NCBI GenBank assembly: GCA_948527295.1
Contig: CAOSWK010000005.1
Location: 13,899-77,898, forward strand
Reading direction: 5' to 3'
Source: an uncultured Eubacteriales bacterium
GTDB taxonomy: Bacteria; Bacillota; Clostridia; Oscillospirales; Acutalibacteraceae
Length of the DNA stretch: 64,000 bases
Shown in pieces: positions 9,351 through 18,994 of the stretch (within the stretch, counting starts at the first letter, position 1; each line of letters begins with the position of its first letter). Under the pieces are notes generated by a model. The model worked only from the letters and a program-made list of their open reading frames with translations, was not told where the DNA came from and did not search any database. The translations under genes were made by a program, and so were the position numbers.

Positions 9351-10312
9351 GTGAAATTACGAATAGTGCTGGTATTTCTAAAAAAGAAAAAATGAATGTT
9401 GTGGCCATTGTGGGCCCCACGGCTTGCGGCAAGACGAAAATAGCGATTGAGCTTGCTAAGTTGCTTGATGGGGAGATTGTATCCGCAGACTCTATGCAGA
9501 TTTACAAAGGTATGGACATCGGCACGGCGAAGCCCACTGCCGATGAAATGAGCGAAGTAGTGCACCATTTGGTTGATTTTTTGGATATTGACAAAGAATT
9601 TAGCGTAGCGGATTACGTAAAAATGGCAAAGGAATGCATATTTGAGATAATAAGTCGAGGCAAATTGCCTTTTATTGTTGGCGGAACGGGCCTTTACGTG
9701 AGTTCCTTGCTGAATAATGTTAACTTTGCTGAGCAAAAACCGGATCTAGAATTACGGAAAAGTTTGATGAAAAAGTTAGAGACCGAAGGAGCGGCCTCTT
9801 TGCTGGCAGGGCTGGCTTCTTTTGATGAAGAAATGGCTAAGAAGCTGCACCCGAACGACAATCTCAGGATTATTCGTGCGATTGAAATTTACAAAACAAC
9901 CGGAATTACTATGACTGAGCATATTGAGCACTCTAAAAATGAGGATCCGCCGTATAATCCGGTGATTTTGGGCTTAACCTACCGAAATAGAGAGCTTTTG
10001 TATGACCAAATAAACAAGCGGGTAGATAAAATGCTCGATGCGGGGCTAATTGACGAAGTGCAGCGGGTTTTGGCATCTGGCTGCAGCAAAACCGCGATGA
10101 ATGCTATTTGCTACAAAGAATTGGCACCTTACATAAATGGCCAATGCGATTTGAGCGCGGCGGCTGAAAATTTAAAACAGCAAACACGAAGGTACGCCAA
10201 GCGGCAGCTCACTTGGTTTAGAAAAGATGCCCGAGTAAACTGGGTTTTTATTGATGATTACTCTGGCTTTGAAGGACTGCTGCGGGTTTGCGCGGGAATC
10301 ATAAAATTTTAA
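9347..10312 (+). CDS. miaA: tRNA dimethylallyltransferase MiaA
   Basis: Transfers dimethylallyl from DMAPP to A37 of tRNAs reading UNN codons, making the substrate for MiaB. P-loop GPTACGKTK and the SADSMQIYKGMDIGTAKP element are diagnostic. The GTG start overlaps the mutL TGA (GTGA), so translation is probably coupled; an internal ATG at 9392 directly before the P-loop strand is an alternative but has a poor SD. 321 residues from the GTG. The mutL-miaA order is widespread in bacteria. Confidence 0.93.
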   Translation: MSEITNSAGISKKEKMNVVAIVGPTACGKTKIAIELAKLLDGEIVSADSMQIYKGMDIGTAKPTADEMSEVVHHLVDFLDIDKEFSVADYVKMAKECIFEIISRGKLPFIVGGTGLYVSSLLNNVNFAEQKPDLELRKSLMKKLETEGAASLLAGLASFDEEMAKKLHPNDNLRIIRAIEIYKTTGITMTEHIEHSKNEDPPYNPVILGLTYRNRELLYDQINKRVDKMLDAGLIDEVQRVLASGCSKTAMNAICYKELAPYINGQCDLSAAAENLKQQTRRYAKRQLTWFRKDARVNWVFIDDYSGFEGLLRVCAGIIKF

Positions 10313-10327
10313 AAAGCGTTAATTTTG

Positions 10328-10336
10328 TGATATAAT
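10328..10336 (+). promoter_or_regulatory. Extended -10 promoter upstream of the membrane-fusion-like gene
   Basis: TG-A-TATAAT at 10328-10336, the same extended -10 arrangement as at 1480. It sits 54 bp before the ATG at 10390 and just after miaA, so the next gene may be transcribed separately from miaA. No clear -35. Confidence 0.5.
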
Positions 10337-10389
10337 ACTATAAATGTTGGGCGAAAAGTTTAATTTAAAACGACTTTTGGAGCGAAATT

Positions 10390-11688
10390 ATGGGGAAAGT
10401 TGCTAGAAAAATTGTATGGGCCTTTTTTGTTGGGATGATTCTTGTTTATGGGTCGTACCATGTGTTTGCTATGCTTTTTCCGAGCGTGAAGACCGAAGTT
10501 GCGCATATTGCTCGGGTTTATGATGCTATTGACGCCGATGGCTATATTATTCGGGACGAGCGGGTTATTTCGGACGATTTGTCTGGCGCGATAAGCTTTT
10601 GCTTGAGCGACGCGGATAAAATTGGCAAGGACGGCGTTATTGCGCGGGTTTATAGTTCTGAAAGCCAAGGGATTTTGCATAAAAAGGCCGAAGGGCTTGA
10701 AAAGGAAATTGCGAGGCTTGAGAACCTCAAAAATTTTGGCGGTTTTGCGCTCTCCTCAAACCCTGCTTCGATTGACCAGCAGTCTTATTTGGAGTTCAAC
10801 AGCTTTATTAAAAATGTGAATAATTGCGAGTTTAACACATTGCCCAAACATCGCGATAATATTTTTTATTTGCTAAACGAGCGCCAGATTGCCGGTGGAC
10901 AGGATTTGAATTTGGATGAAAAAATTTCTGGTTTAAAAAGTGAGCTAAATAAATTGAGCTTGCAGGAGAATAATAGTGGCATTAAGAAGATTTTGGCGCA
11001 GCATTCTGGCTATTTTATGGGGACTGTGGACGGCTTTGAGGATGCTTTTAATTACGACAGCGTGAAAAATATAACCGCAGAGCAGGTTAAAGCCTTGCTA
11101 AATGAGAGCTTTGCGCGGGCGCATAGCCGGACTCAGAATGCCGCAAAGTTGGTGGTTAACTCGAACTGGTTTGTTGTTTGCGCTTTAAAACGGACGGATG
11201 CTTTGCAACTTAGCTTGGATCAATACGTGGAGCTGGTTATGCCTCTTGCTAGCGCAGAAAAAATAAGGGCTAAGGTTGTTGCTATTAATCAATCGGGCGA
11301 GAATTCTGAATCGGCCGTCGTTTTTCAGTGCGACTATATTGACAAGAACACTTTGTCTATTCGCAATGAGCCCATTAAAATTAATATTTCGGAGTATCGG
11401 GGGCTCTCGGTTAGCAAGAGCGCTGTGCACGAGAAGACTTTGAGCCGGACTATTACTGACGAAGCGACGGGGCAAGAAAAGGTTGTGCAAAAGGCTGTTA
11501 AGGGCGTTTATGTGCGGCGCGGCAAGCAGCTTGCTTTTAGGGAGATTGACATTATTTTTTCTGGCGACGATTTTGTTATTTGCAGTTTGGACGCGGATAA
11601 ATCTAAACTTTTTTCCGAAAATACTATTAAAGAGTACGATGAGGTTGTTGTGAAGGGCCGCGACCTTTATGATGGTAAATTTGTTTAA
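10390..11688 (+). CDS. HlyD-like membrane-fusion protein of unknown role near sepF
   Basis: 432 residues. One N-terminal membrane segment (about 8-29), then a short beta/lipoyl-like region (DADGYIIRDE, GVIARVYSSESQG) and a helical part rich in Glu/Lys/Leu (about 95-200) that could be coiled coil. A second beta-rich part follows, including GVYVRRGKQLAFREIDI near the C-terminus. This resembles the HlyD-like proteins often found just upstream of sepF in Clostridia. No partner transporter is adjacent. A role in cell envelope or division is inference from context only. Confidence 0.6.
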   Translation: MGKVARKIVWAFFVGMILVYGSYHVFAMLFPSVKTEVAHIARVYDAIDADGYIIRDERVISDDLSGAISFCLSDADKIGKDGVIARVYSSESQGILHKKAEGLEKEIARLENLKNFGGFALSSNPASIDQQSYLEFNSFIKNVNNCEFNTLPKHRDNIFYLLNERQIAGGQDLNLDEKISGLKSELNKLSLQENNSGIKKILAQHSGYFMGTVDGFEDAFNYDSVKNITAEQVKALLNESFARAHSRTQNAAKLVVNSNWFVVCALKRTDALQLSLDQYVELVMPLASAEKIRAKVVAINQSGENSESAVVFQCDYIDKNTLSIRNEPIKINISEYRGLSVSKSAVHEKTLSRTITDEATGQEKVVQKAVKGVYVRRGKQLAFREIDIIFSGDDFVICSLDADKSKLFSENTIKEYDEVVVKGRDLYDGKFV

Positions 11689-11760
11689 GTTTTTCTTTTT
11701 CGTTACTATAAAATTACCAAAAAAAATTTGGACGTTTTCATAAAATGCAACGTTTATTTG

Positions 11761-11789
11761 TTGACATTGAAGAAAAAATTGTTCATAAT
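11761..11789 (+). promoter_or_regulatory. Sigma-A promoter for sepF-divIVA
   Basis: TTGACA at 11761-11766, a 17-bp spacer, and CATAAT at 11784-11789. It lies about 110 bp before the sepF ATG in a 210-bp gap, so the division genes have their own promoter. Confidence 0.7.
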
Positions 11790-11898
11790 ATTATTAATTG
11801 GGTTTGCGCCTTTATTTTATGTGAACCTTTTTGCCTTTTGAATTCTGATTTTTTCTAAATTGGAATTTAATTATAAAAAATTTTGGGAGGCTAAAATT

Positions 11899-12354
11899 AT
11901 GCCAGGATTAGTACAAAAATTTAAGGAAATGTTAACCCCGCCAGAAGACGAATTTGAGTATGATTATGAACAAGACAGTTTTGAAAGTTGGACTAATAAA
12001 AAGAACGAACAAAAAAATTCATCAACACGCGCCAGTGCTCAAAATAATAAGGTTGTAAATATCCATGCTACGGCTCAACTTCAGGTAGTTTTGTTTAAAC
12101 CGGAGCGCTTTGGCGAGGATACTCGCGCTATTGCGGACGAACTCATTAAAATGCATACTGTTGTTTTGAATTTGGAAAACACTGACAGGGACGAAGCTCG
12201 CCGGATTCTTGACTTTTTGAGCGGCGTTGCTTATGCTAACAGCGGCCAGATTAAGAAGGTGGCCACTAGCACTTATATCATTACGCCTTATAACGTTGGT
12301 TTGACGGGGGACGACCTTTTGGACGAACTTGAGAATAACGGCGTTTATTTTTAA
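11899..12354 (+). CDS. sepF: Cell division protein SepF
   Basis: Membrane-tethered partner of FtsZ at the division septum. An amphipathic N-terminal helix (LVQKFKEMLTP) would bind the membrane. An acidic, Asn-rich linker follows, then the conserved SepF core (VVLFKPERFGEDTRAIADEL, VLNLENTDRDEARRILDFLSG, YIITPYNV). The frame opens at 11860, but GGGAGG at 11885-11890 fixes ATG 11899 as the start (151 aa). It is followed closely by divIVA, the usual clostridial and bacillar arrangement. Confidence 0.93.
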   Translation: MPGLVQKFKEMLTPPEDEFEYDYEQDSFESWTNKKNEQKNSSTRASAQNNKVVNIHATAQLQVVLFKPERFGEDTRAIADELIKMHTVVLNLENTDRDEARRILDFLSGVAYANSGQIKKVATSTYIITPYNVGLTGDDLLDELENNGVYF

Positions 12355-12384
12355 TGAATTCTGTACAGCGTTGGAGGAATTTTT

Positions 12385-13053
12385 ATGTTGACTGTTAATG
12401 ATATTAAGGACGTCAAATTTGGTAAGTCGGGCTTTGGCGGCTACAAGGCCGAGGATGTTGATAATTTTTTGGATGAGGTTCAGGTCTCTTACGAAAAGCT
12501 TCAGAAGGAGGTTTTGGACCTGACCGAGAAAATTAAAATTCTGGCCGATAGGGTGGGGCAATACCGCGAAGATGAAGATAGTGTTAAAACTGCTTTGGTG
12601 AGTGCTCAGAAACTGTCTACGGCGGCTATTGCGGACGCCAAGAAGGAGGCTGACGCTATTGTTGCTGACGCTAGGCTTCGTGCGGACCAGATATTAAATA
12701 GCATAAACGGCGATGTGTTGCGGCAGAAAGAGACTTTGGCCAGTATGAAGAAGGCCGTTAAGGACTTTCGCTCTAATATTTTGTCTTTGTATAAAGAGCA
12801 CTTGAAGTTGGTGAACTCCTTTAACGCAGAAGACCGCCTACCCGCCGATTTTAACTCTAAAAATAACGCTAGTGCCGCTAATAAGCCTGCTGCTAAAAGC
12901 GAGACTGCTATAAATAACGAAAAAGTTGTTGAGCCACCTGTATCTACAGTTGAGGCCGCTGCAGAAGATCCGAATGCTGATGTGTCGGGCTCGAGTAAAT
13001 TTGCGGATTTGAAATTTGGCGAAGATTACAAGATTAGTGAGCCTGTTAAGTGA
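12385..13053 (+). CDS. divIVA: DivIVA-family polar/septal scaffold protein
   Basis: 222 residues after a GGAGG SD. The N-terminal DivIVA membrane-binding and dimerisation domain is clear: VNDIKDVKFGKSGFGGYKAEDVDNFLDEV contains the curvature-sensing Phe and the YKAEDVDNFLDEV signature. Long coiled-coil helices rich in Glu/Lys/Ala follow to about residue 150, then a disordered acidic tail. It recruits division or wall-synthesis factors to curved membrane. It sits between sepF and ileS, as in many Firmicutes. Confidence 0.92.
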   Translation: MLTVNDIKDVKFGKSGFGGYKAEDVDNFLDEVQVSYEKLQKEVLDLTEKIKILADRVGQYREDEDSVKTALVSAQKLSTAAIADAKKEADAIVADARLRADQILNSINGDVLRQKETLASMKKAVKDFRSNILSLYKEHLKLVNSFNAEDRLPADFNSKNNASAANKPAAKSETAINNEKVVEPPVSTVEAAAEDPNADVSGSSKFADLKFGEDYKISEPVK

Positions 13054-13109
13054 GCGAGAGTTGGCCAAAATTGAATGTGTGTGAGAATTTTTGAGGAGAG
13101 TTGTTATAG

Positions 13110-15908
13110 ATGCCTGAGGATTACAATGCTACGCTGAATCTTCCTAAAACGGACTTCCCGATGCGCGCGGGGCTGCCGCAGCGCGAGCCTGGATTTTTGG
13201 AAAAGTGGGAGAATGACGCTTTATACGATAAATTGATGCAAAAGAACGAAGGAAAACCGCTTTATATCATGCATGACGGCCCTCCTTACGCCAATGGAAG
13301 TATACATATTGGCCACGCTTTGAATCATATTTTGAAGGATTTTATCGTTAAATATAAGAATATGTCGGGCTTTAAGGCGCCTTTTGTGCCGGGGTGGGAC
13401 ACTCACGGGTTGCCGACTGAACTTAAGGCTCGAAAAAAGGCCGGTGTTAGTAATTCTGCCGAAATTTCCGATATGGAACTTCGCAAGCTGTGCCGTGACT
13501 TTGTTTTGGATTATATCGATGATCAGAGGGGGCAGTTTAAGCGGCTTGGCATTTTGGCGGACTGGGACAATCCGTACATTACTTTGCAAAAGGAGTACGA
13601 GGCCAAGCAGATTGAGATTTTTGCCAAGATGGCTTGCGATGGACATATTTATCGCGGGCTGAAGCCGGTTTACTGGTGCTCGGATTGCAAGACGGCGCTT
13701 GCAGAGGCCGAAATCGAGTACGCAAATGACGTTTGTTACTCGGTTTATGTGAAGTTTAGGGTCAAAAACGACAATGGAAAGCTTAGGGCGTTTGGCGTGG
13801 ACTTAAGCAAAACTTATTTTGTCATTTGGACGACGACGACCTGGACTCTACCGGGGAATGTGGCAATTTGCGTTGGCCCGGACTTTAAATATAATGTGGT
13901 GAAGGCTGGCAATGAATTTTACATTGTTGCCGAGAAGCTTTGCGAGTCTGCGATGGGCAAGGCGGGCATCGGCGATTATCAAGTGGTTGGTTCGTTGACT
14001 GGTGCCGAACTTGAGCTTATGACGGCGGAACATCCGTTTTTGGATCGGGAATCTTTAGTCATTGTGGGGGATCATGTGACTTTGGAGTCTGGTACGGGGT
14101 GTGTTCACACTGCGCCGGGGCACGGAGTCGAGGATTTTGACGTTTGCCAAAATTACAAGCAGATTGAAGTTATTGTTCCGGTTGATGAGAATGGCGTATT
14201 GACGGCAGAGGCCGGGCAATTTGCAGGGATTTCGACCGAAAAGGCCGGAGCAGCTATTGCTAAACACCTTGAAAGCACTGGCGCACTTTTTGCGACGGAA
14301 AAAATTGACCACCAATACCCACACTGCTGGCGCTGCAAACATCCGATTATTTTCAGGGCCACTGAGCAGTGGTTTTGCTCGGTTGAAGATTTTAAGGACA
14401 AAGCTGTTGACGCGATTCGCAGCGTTAAGTGGCTTCCGGCTTGGGGGCAGGACCGGATTACCTCTATGGTTAAGGACCGCAAGGACTGGTGCATCTCTCG
14501 GCAGAGAAAGTGGGGCGTCCCTTTGCCGATCTTCTTTTGCAAGGAATGCGGTGAGCCTTTGATCGATAAAGACGTTATGCTGCATGTGGCTGACATTTTT
14601 AAAGAAAATGGCTCAGATGCCTGGTTTGAAAAGTCTGCCAAGGAGCTTTTGCCCGAGGGAATGCGGTGCTCAAAATGTGGTAGCTGTAACTTTAGAAAAG
14701 AGACTGACATTATGGACGTTTGGTTTGACTCTGGCGTCTCGCATGCGGCGGTTTGCGCGTTGAGAGACGACCTTGCTTGCCCGGCGGACCTATATTTTGA
14801 AGGAGCTGACCAATATCGCGGTTGGTTTCAGTCTTCGCTTTTGACGTCTGTTGCCACTACGGGCGTGGCGCCTTATAAAATGGCTGTTTCTCACGGCTGG
14901 GTTGTTGATGGTGATGGCAAAAAGCAGTCTAAGTCGTTGGGCAATGGAATTGAGCCGCAGCAGATTGTTAACCAGTATGGCGCGGATATTTTGAGGCTTT
15001 GGGTTGCTTCCTCTGATTATCATGCGGATGTGCGGATTTCGCCTGAAATTTTGAAGCAGCTTTCGGAGGCTTATCGAAAGATCAGAAATACTGCCAGATA
15101 TATTTTGGGAAACCTCTATGATTTCGATCCGAGCGCGGATATGGTCGACTTAGACGAGCTGTTGCCGATGGATAAATGGGCGCTTGACAAGCTCAACAAG
15201 CTTATTGACAAGGCTAAGAGCGCCTATGAGAATTTTGAGTTTCATCAGATTTACCACAGTGTGTGGAAGTTTTGCGTGGTGGATATGTCTAATTTTTATT
15301 TTGACGTTTTGAAGGATCGCCTTTATGTCGAGGCTGCGGACAGCTTATTGCGACGGGCTGCTCAGACTACTATTTACTATATTTTGAATGTAATTACCCG
15401 ATTGCTGGCGCCGATTCTTGCTTTTACGGCAGAAGAAATTTGGGAGCACGTACCTCACGCCAAAGGTGACGATGTTGGTTCGGTTTTGTTTAATCCTATG
15501 CCGGAAAAACTCGATATAAACGTTAGTGAGGGCTTTGTTGAAACTTGGGACAAAATCGAGCAGTTGAGAGAAGCCGTTCAAAAAGCGTTAGAGATGGCAA
15601 GAGAAGCCAAAACGATCGGTTCTTCTTTGGAGGCATGCGTAGTTTTGCACTGCGACGGTGAACTTTACGATTTTGTTGAATCGATGGGGGATAAACTTAA
15701 GGAAATTTTTATTGTTTCTCAAGTTAAGCTGGAAAATACTGGTGAGGGAGAATATGTTGCAGAGAATATGCCCGGTTTGTCAGTTACTATTGCTTGCGCT
15801 GAGGGCAAAAAATGCGAGCGCTGCTGGACTTTTAGCACTACTGTTGGAGAAAGCGCTAGTGGTGAAAATGTCTGCAGCCGCTGTGCAGCTATATTGTCTG
15901 GAAAGTAA
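13110..15908 (+). CDS. ileS: Isoleucyl-tRNA synthetase
   Basis: 932 residues, class I synthetase. HIGH motif as HIGHALNH near residue 62, the catalytic lysine loop as KQSKS rather than KMSKS near 604, the CP1 editing domain (TWTLPGNVAI, THGL, GTGCVHTAPGHG), and a C-terminal zinc finger CERCW...CSRC. The domain set is the bacterial type. There is no T-box leader in the 56 bp upstream of the gene, so it is probably read from the divIVA transcript. Confidence 0.96.
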   Translation: MPEDYNATLNLPKTDFPMRAGLPQREPGFLEKWENDALYDKLMQKNEGKPLYIMHDGPPYANGSIHIGHALNHILKDFIVKYKNMSGFKAPFVPGWDTHGLPTELKARKKAGVSNSAEISDMELRKLCRDFVLDYIDDQRGQFKRLGILADWDNPYITLQKEYEAKQIEIFAKMACDGHIYRGLKPVYWCSDCKTALAEAEIEYANDVCYSVYVKFRVKNDNGKLRAFGVDLSKTYFVIWTTTTWTLPGNVAICVGPDFKYNVVKAGNEFYIVAEKLCESAMGKAGIGDYQVVGSLTGAELELMTAEHPFLDRESLVIVGDHVTLESGTGCVHTAPGHGVEDFDVCQNYKQIEVIVPVDENGVLTAEAGQFAGISTEKAGAAIAKHLESTGALFATEKIDHQYPHCWRCKHPIIFRATEQWFCSVEDFKDKAVDAIRSVKWLPAWGQDRITSMVKDRKDWCISRQRKWGVPLPIFFCKECGEPLIDKDVMLHVADIFKENGSDAWFEKSAKELLPEGMRCSKCGSCNFRKETDIMDVWFDSGVSHAAVCALRDDLACPADLYFEGADQYRGWFQSSLLTSVATTGVAPYKMAVSHGWVVDGDGKKQSKSLGNGIEPQQIVNQYGADILRLWVASSDYHADVRISPEILKQLSEAYRKIRNTARYILGNLYDFDPSADMVDLDELLPMDKWALDKLNKLIDKAKSAYENFEFHQIYHSVWKFCVVDMSNFYFDVLKDRLYVEAADSLLRRAAQTTIYYILNVITRLLAPILAFTAEEIWEHVPHAKGDDVGSVLFNPMPEKLDINVSEGFVETWDKIEQLREAVQKALEMAREAKTIGSSLEACVVLHCDGELYDFVESMGDKLKEIFIVSQVKLENTGEGEYVAENMPGLSVTIACAEGKKCERCWTFSTTVGESASGENVCSRCAAILSGK

Positions 15909-15921
15909 ATTTAGAAAATTG

Positions 15922-15958
15922 CGGTGTATCTTGGATTGTTGAGATGCGCCGTTAATTT
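15922..15958 (+). terminator. Hairpin between ileS and lspA, possible weak terminator
   Basis: CGGTGTATCT (15922-15931) pairs with AGATGCGCCG (15942-15951) through ten pairs including two G-T. It is followed by the weak T run TTAATTTTA. It could partly separate lspA from ileS. Confidence 0.4.
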
Positions 15959-15992
15959 TAAAGCTTAAGAAAGTAGGGAGGGCGAGATTTGT

Positions 15993-16454
15993 ATGACGAA
16001 GTGGATGTGGATTTTTGTTTTGGAGCTTGTGGCGATTGACCAGAGCCTGAAGCACATTGCCAGGACTCGCTTGAAGTTTAGCGAATATCTTAGTGTTATT
16101 CCCAATTTGCTGGACGTTACTTACGTTGAGAACAGGGGCGCCGCCTTTGGAATGCTCCAGAATCAGCAATGGTTCTTTATTCTTTTTGCTTTTAGCGTGA
16201 TTGCGCTTCTTGTTTATTTGATAAAGTTTAAGAAAGTTAATCACAATCTTTTTTTGACTTCGGCTACTTTGCTGATTTCTGGCGGGATTGGGAACCTTAT
16301 AGACAGGGTTCGTTTGGGCTATGTCGTGGATTACATGAAGTTTTCGTTTTTTACTACGGTTTGTAATTTTGCCGACATCTGCATCGTTGCGGGCACCGTG
16401 CTTTTGAGCGTTTATATTTTGTTTTATCATAAATCGTCAAAAATTAGGGGCTAG
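15993..16454 (+). CDS. lspA: Lipoprotein signal peptidase (prolipoprotein signal peptidase II)
   Basis: 153 residues with four hydrophobic membrane segments. It cleaves signal peptides of diacylglyceryl-modified prolipoproteins. Conserved motifs: ENRGAAFGM near 46-53, GNLIDRV near 100-106, VVDYM with Asp113 and CNFAD with Asp128, the aspartic protease dyad. AGGGAGGGCGAG provides the SD. It lies 6 bp before rluD, the common lspA-rluD pairing. Confidence 0.94.
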   Translation: MTKWMWIFVLELVAIDQSLKHIARTRLKFSEYLSVIPNLLDVTYVENRGAAFGMLQNQQWFFILFAFSVIALLVYLIKFKKVNHNLFLTSATLLISGGIGNLIDRVRLGYVVDYMKFSFFTTVCNFADICIVAGTVLLSVYILFYHKSSKIRG

Positions 16455-16460
16455 GTTTTT

Positions 16461-17381
16461 GTGAGTGAGATTATTGAGTTTTTGGTTGATGAAAACGGCG
16501 CAGGGAAGCGGTTGGACAAAGTTATAGATGCTAATGTTTCGCAGGTTACGCGCTCTTATGCGCAAAAGATTATAAAAGAGAATGGCGTTGGCGTTGACGG
16601 TGCTATTGTTAAGGACAAAAATTACAAGGTGCAGCTGGGGCAGAAGATAACGATTGCTTTGCCAGAACCCGAAATTTTGGACTTGACGCCCGAGGATATC
16701 CCTATTGACATTGTTTATGAAGACGACGATTTGCTGATTGTGAACAAGGCTAAGGGGATGGTTGTGCACCCGGCGGCTGGGAACTTTGGTGGGACGCTTG
16801 TTAACGCGCTTATGCATCATTGTGGAGGGCGATTATCTAGCATAAACGGGACTATCCGGCCGGGGATTGTGCATCGGATTGACAAGGACACTAGCGGACT
16901 TTTGATTGTTGCTAAAAATGATTTTGCTCACAAGAATCTAGCTGATCAGATTAAGAGCCACGATTTTTCTAGAGAATACGAGGCCGTGGTTTATGGAAGT
17001 TTGAAGAATGACGAGGGGACGGTTGATGCGCCGATTGGGAGAAATAAGAATGACCGCAAAAAGATGGCTGTTACCTGTGAAAATTCTAAAAACGCAATTA
17101 CGCATTACAAGGTGCTGAACAGATACGACGGGTTTACTCACGTACGGCTGAGGCTTGAGACCGGCAGGACGCATCAAATAAGAGTACATATGGCTCATAT
17201 TGGGCATCCGGTTGCGGGAGACTTTGTTTATGGCCCGAAGAAAGTCATCAAAAGCCTCAACGGACAGTGCTTGCACGCTAAGCATGTTGGGTTTGTTCAC
17301 CCGCGAAGTTTAAAGTATATTGAGTTTGAGAGCGATTTGCCGGACTATTTTAAGGATTTTTTAAATACGCTTAACGATTAA
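16461..17381 (+). CDS. rluD: Pseudouridine synthase, RluD/RluA family
   Basis: 306 residues, GTG start after GGGG. An N-terminal S4 RNA-binding domain (RLDKVIDANV...SYAQKIIKENGV) precedes the RluA-type catalytic domain with HRIDKDTSG, where Asp141 is the catalytic residue. GRTHQIRVHMAHIGHPVAGD is the second family signature. The likely target is 23S rRNA helix 69, but the RluA family is broad and exact uridines cannot be read from sequence. Confidence 0.9.
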   Translation: MSEIIEFLVDENGAGKRLDKVIDANVSQVTRSYAQKIIKENGVGVDGAIVKDKNYKVQLGQKITIALPEPEILDLTPEDIPIDIVYEDDDLLIVNKAKGMVVHPAAGNFGGTLVNALMHHCGGRLSSINGTIRPGIVHRIDKDTSGLLIVAKNDFAHKNLADQIKSHDFSREYEAVVYGSLKNDEGTVDAPIGRNKNDRKKMAVTCENSKNAITHYKVLNRYDGFTHVRLRLETGRTHQIRVHMAHIGHPVAGDFVYGPKKVIKSLNGQCLHAKHVGFVHPRSLKYIEFESDLPDYFKDFLNTLND

Positions 17382-17415
17382 AAAGATTTAGATAAAATAG
17401 GGGAGGGGAGCTTGG

Positions 17416-18969
17416 TTGGAAAAGAAGAAGACTTCGAATATGGCGGCGCTTATAAGCATTGAGCCTGGTTTGGTTAGGATGAGGATCTCGAAGCTAAAAA
17501 ATGACATGTTGGTGGACGTTGACAGGCTTGAGAAGCAGACGAAACTTGGACACGAAATTTTTAATAATAAGAAAATAAGCTTTGAGACTTTGCGCGAAGT
17601 CTCGGGCATTTTGAGGAATTATTCTAGCGTTTTGAAGGAGTATAATATAAAGAATTGCCGTGTTATTGCATGTGCGCTGCTGCGCGAGGCCGAAAATTGC
17701 GCTTATATTGTTGACCAGATTAAAATTCAAAACGACATGAACGTTAGGATTTTGGAGGATCGGCAGGAGAAGAGCCTGGTTTATTTTGAGATTTTATGCG
17801 CGCTTCAAAGTTCTAAATATAAAAACCTTGATAAAACCTTGATTTCTTATATTGGCGCCGGGAATATCGGGTTTTCTATTTATGATCGTGAAAAGATCTT
17901 GTTTTCGCAGAATATTGATATGGGCTCCTCGAAGCTGTACGAACTTTTGGAGCCGGTTCGGGAACAGACTGCAGATTTTAGCTTGGTTGTTGAAGAGTAC
18001 TTGGAGAGGATGATTGGCCGGATAAAGTTTCCTCTTGATAATTCGGAAATCGAAAATTTGATTGTTTCGGGGAGCGAGATAAGCTTAATTGCGAGTTTGT
18101 GTGGTGCTAAAGAGGTTGACGGCATTTACGATATTAGCCCTTCGGCGGTGAATGGGCTTTATGACCAGATTAAAAATATCTCGGTTCAGGCCATTAGCGA
18201 CCGGTACGACGTGAGTGTTAAGAATGCTCAGCTTTTGTTTACGGCTTTGGCCATATATTCTCGAATTTTAAAAATGACGAACGCTAAGAGGATTTTGTCG
18301 CCAAAGGTTGAGCTTTGGGACGCTGTTATGAAGCAAATTTTATCTTCTAAAATAGAAAAAAAGTTCGAGGAACATATCGGCGTCAGTGCTATCTTTTGCG
18401 CTAAGGTCTTGTCGTACCACTTTTATTTTAGTCAGGAACACATCGAAGCCACTCACCACTACGCTACGCTTATTTTTGATAGTCTAAAAAAGCTGCACGG
18501 GCTTGATAAGCGGAAAAAATTATTTTTGGACTTGGCTGTGATGCTGCATGAAGTCGGCTATTATGTTAACTCTAAGGACCCGCGGGCTAGCACTTTTGAC
18601 ATAATTAAAAACGTGGACCTTTACGGCCTCACCGAGGCGGATGTGCTTTTGTTTGCGAATATCGTCCGCTATAATGAGCTTACTACCCCTACTTTGGAGG
18701 ACGCTGAGTACCGGCGGCTGACTGACTCTGAACGGCTGCTGGTTTCTAAACTGGTGGCGATATTTCGGCTCAGCAACGCATTGGATAAATCGAAAAAGCA
18801 AAAACTCAAAAATATAAAGATAAAAGTTTTGGACGAAAGCCTTGTAATTACGGCCGAAAGCGACGATAATGTGTACTTGGAGAAGTGGGCTGTTGCAAAA
18901 TGCAGCGAGTTTTTTGAGGAAGTTTTTGGGCTAAAGGTACGGCTGGATGTAAAGAGCGGGCTGATATAA
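17416..18969 (+). CDS. ppx: Exopolyphosphatase/guanosine pentaphosphatase-like protein with HD-like C-terminal domain
   Basis: 517 residues, TTG start after GGGGAGGGGAG. The N-terminal half fits the Ppx/GppA actin-like fold (ACALLREAEN, YIGAGNIGFSIYDR, IVSGSEI), though these motifs are less canonical than in E. coli Ppx. The C-terminal part (about 310-480) is a helical HD-like domain: HHYATLIFDSLKKLHG, AVMLHEVGYYVN. It would remove terminal phosphates from polyphosphate or (p)ppGpp. The next gene is polyphosphate kinase, 25 bp downstream, which supports a polyphosphate role. Confidence 0.8.
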   Translation: MEKKKTSNMAALISIEPGLVRMRISKLKNDMLVDVDRLEKQTKLGHEIFNNKKISFETLREVSGILRNYSSVLKEYNIKNCRVIACALLREAENCAYIVDQIKIQNDMNVRILEDRQEKSLVYFEILCALQSSKYKNLDKTLISYIGAGNIGFSIYDREKILFSQNIDMGSSKLYELLEPVREQTADFSLVVEEYLERMIGRIKFPLDNSEIENLIVSGSEISLIASLCGAKEVDGIYDISPSAVNGLYDQIKNISVQAISDRYDVSVKNAQLLFTALAIYSRILKMTNAKRILSPKVELWDAVMKQILSSKIEKKFEEHIGVSAIFCAKVLSYHFYFSQEHIEATHHYATLIFDSLKKLHGLDKRKKLFLDLAVMLHEVGYYVNSKDPRASTFDIIKNVDLYGLTEADVLLFANIVRYNELTTPTLEDAEYRRLTDSERLLVSKLVAIFRLSNALDKSKKQKLKNIKIKVLDESLVITAESDDNVYLEKWAVAKCSEFFEEVFGLKVRLDVKSGLI

Positions 18970-18994
18970 TTTTGCCTTTTGGAGGTGCTTTTTC

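Noticed and set aside
13054..13109. T-box leader before ileS or valS
   Set aside because: The upstream gaps (56 bp for ileS, about 50 nt of leader for valS) are too short and lack a T-box sequence.
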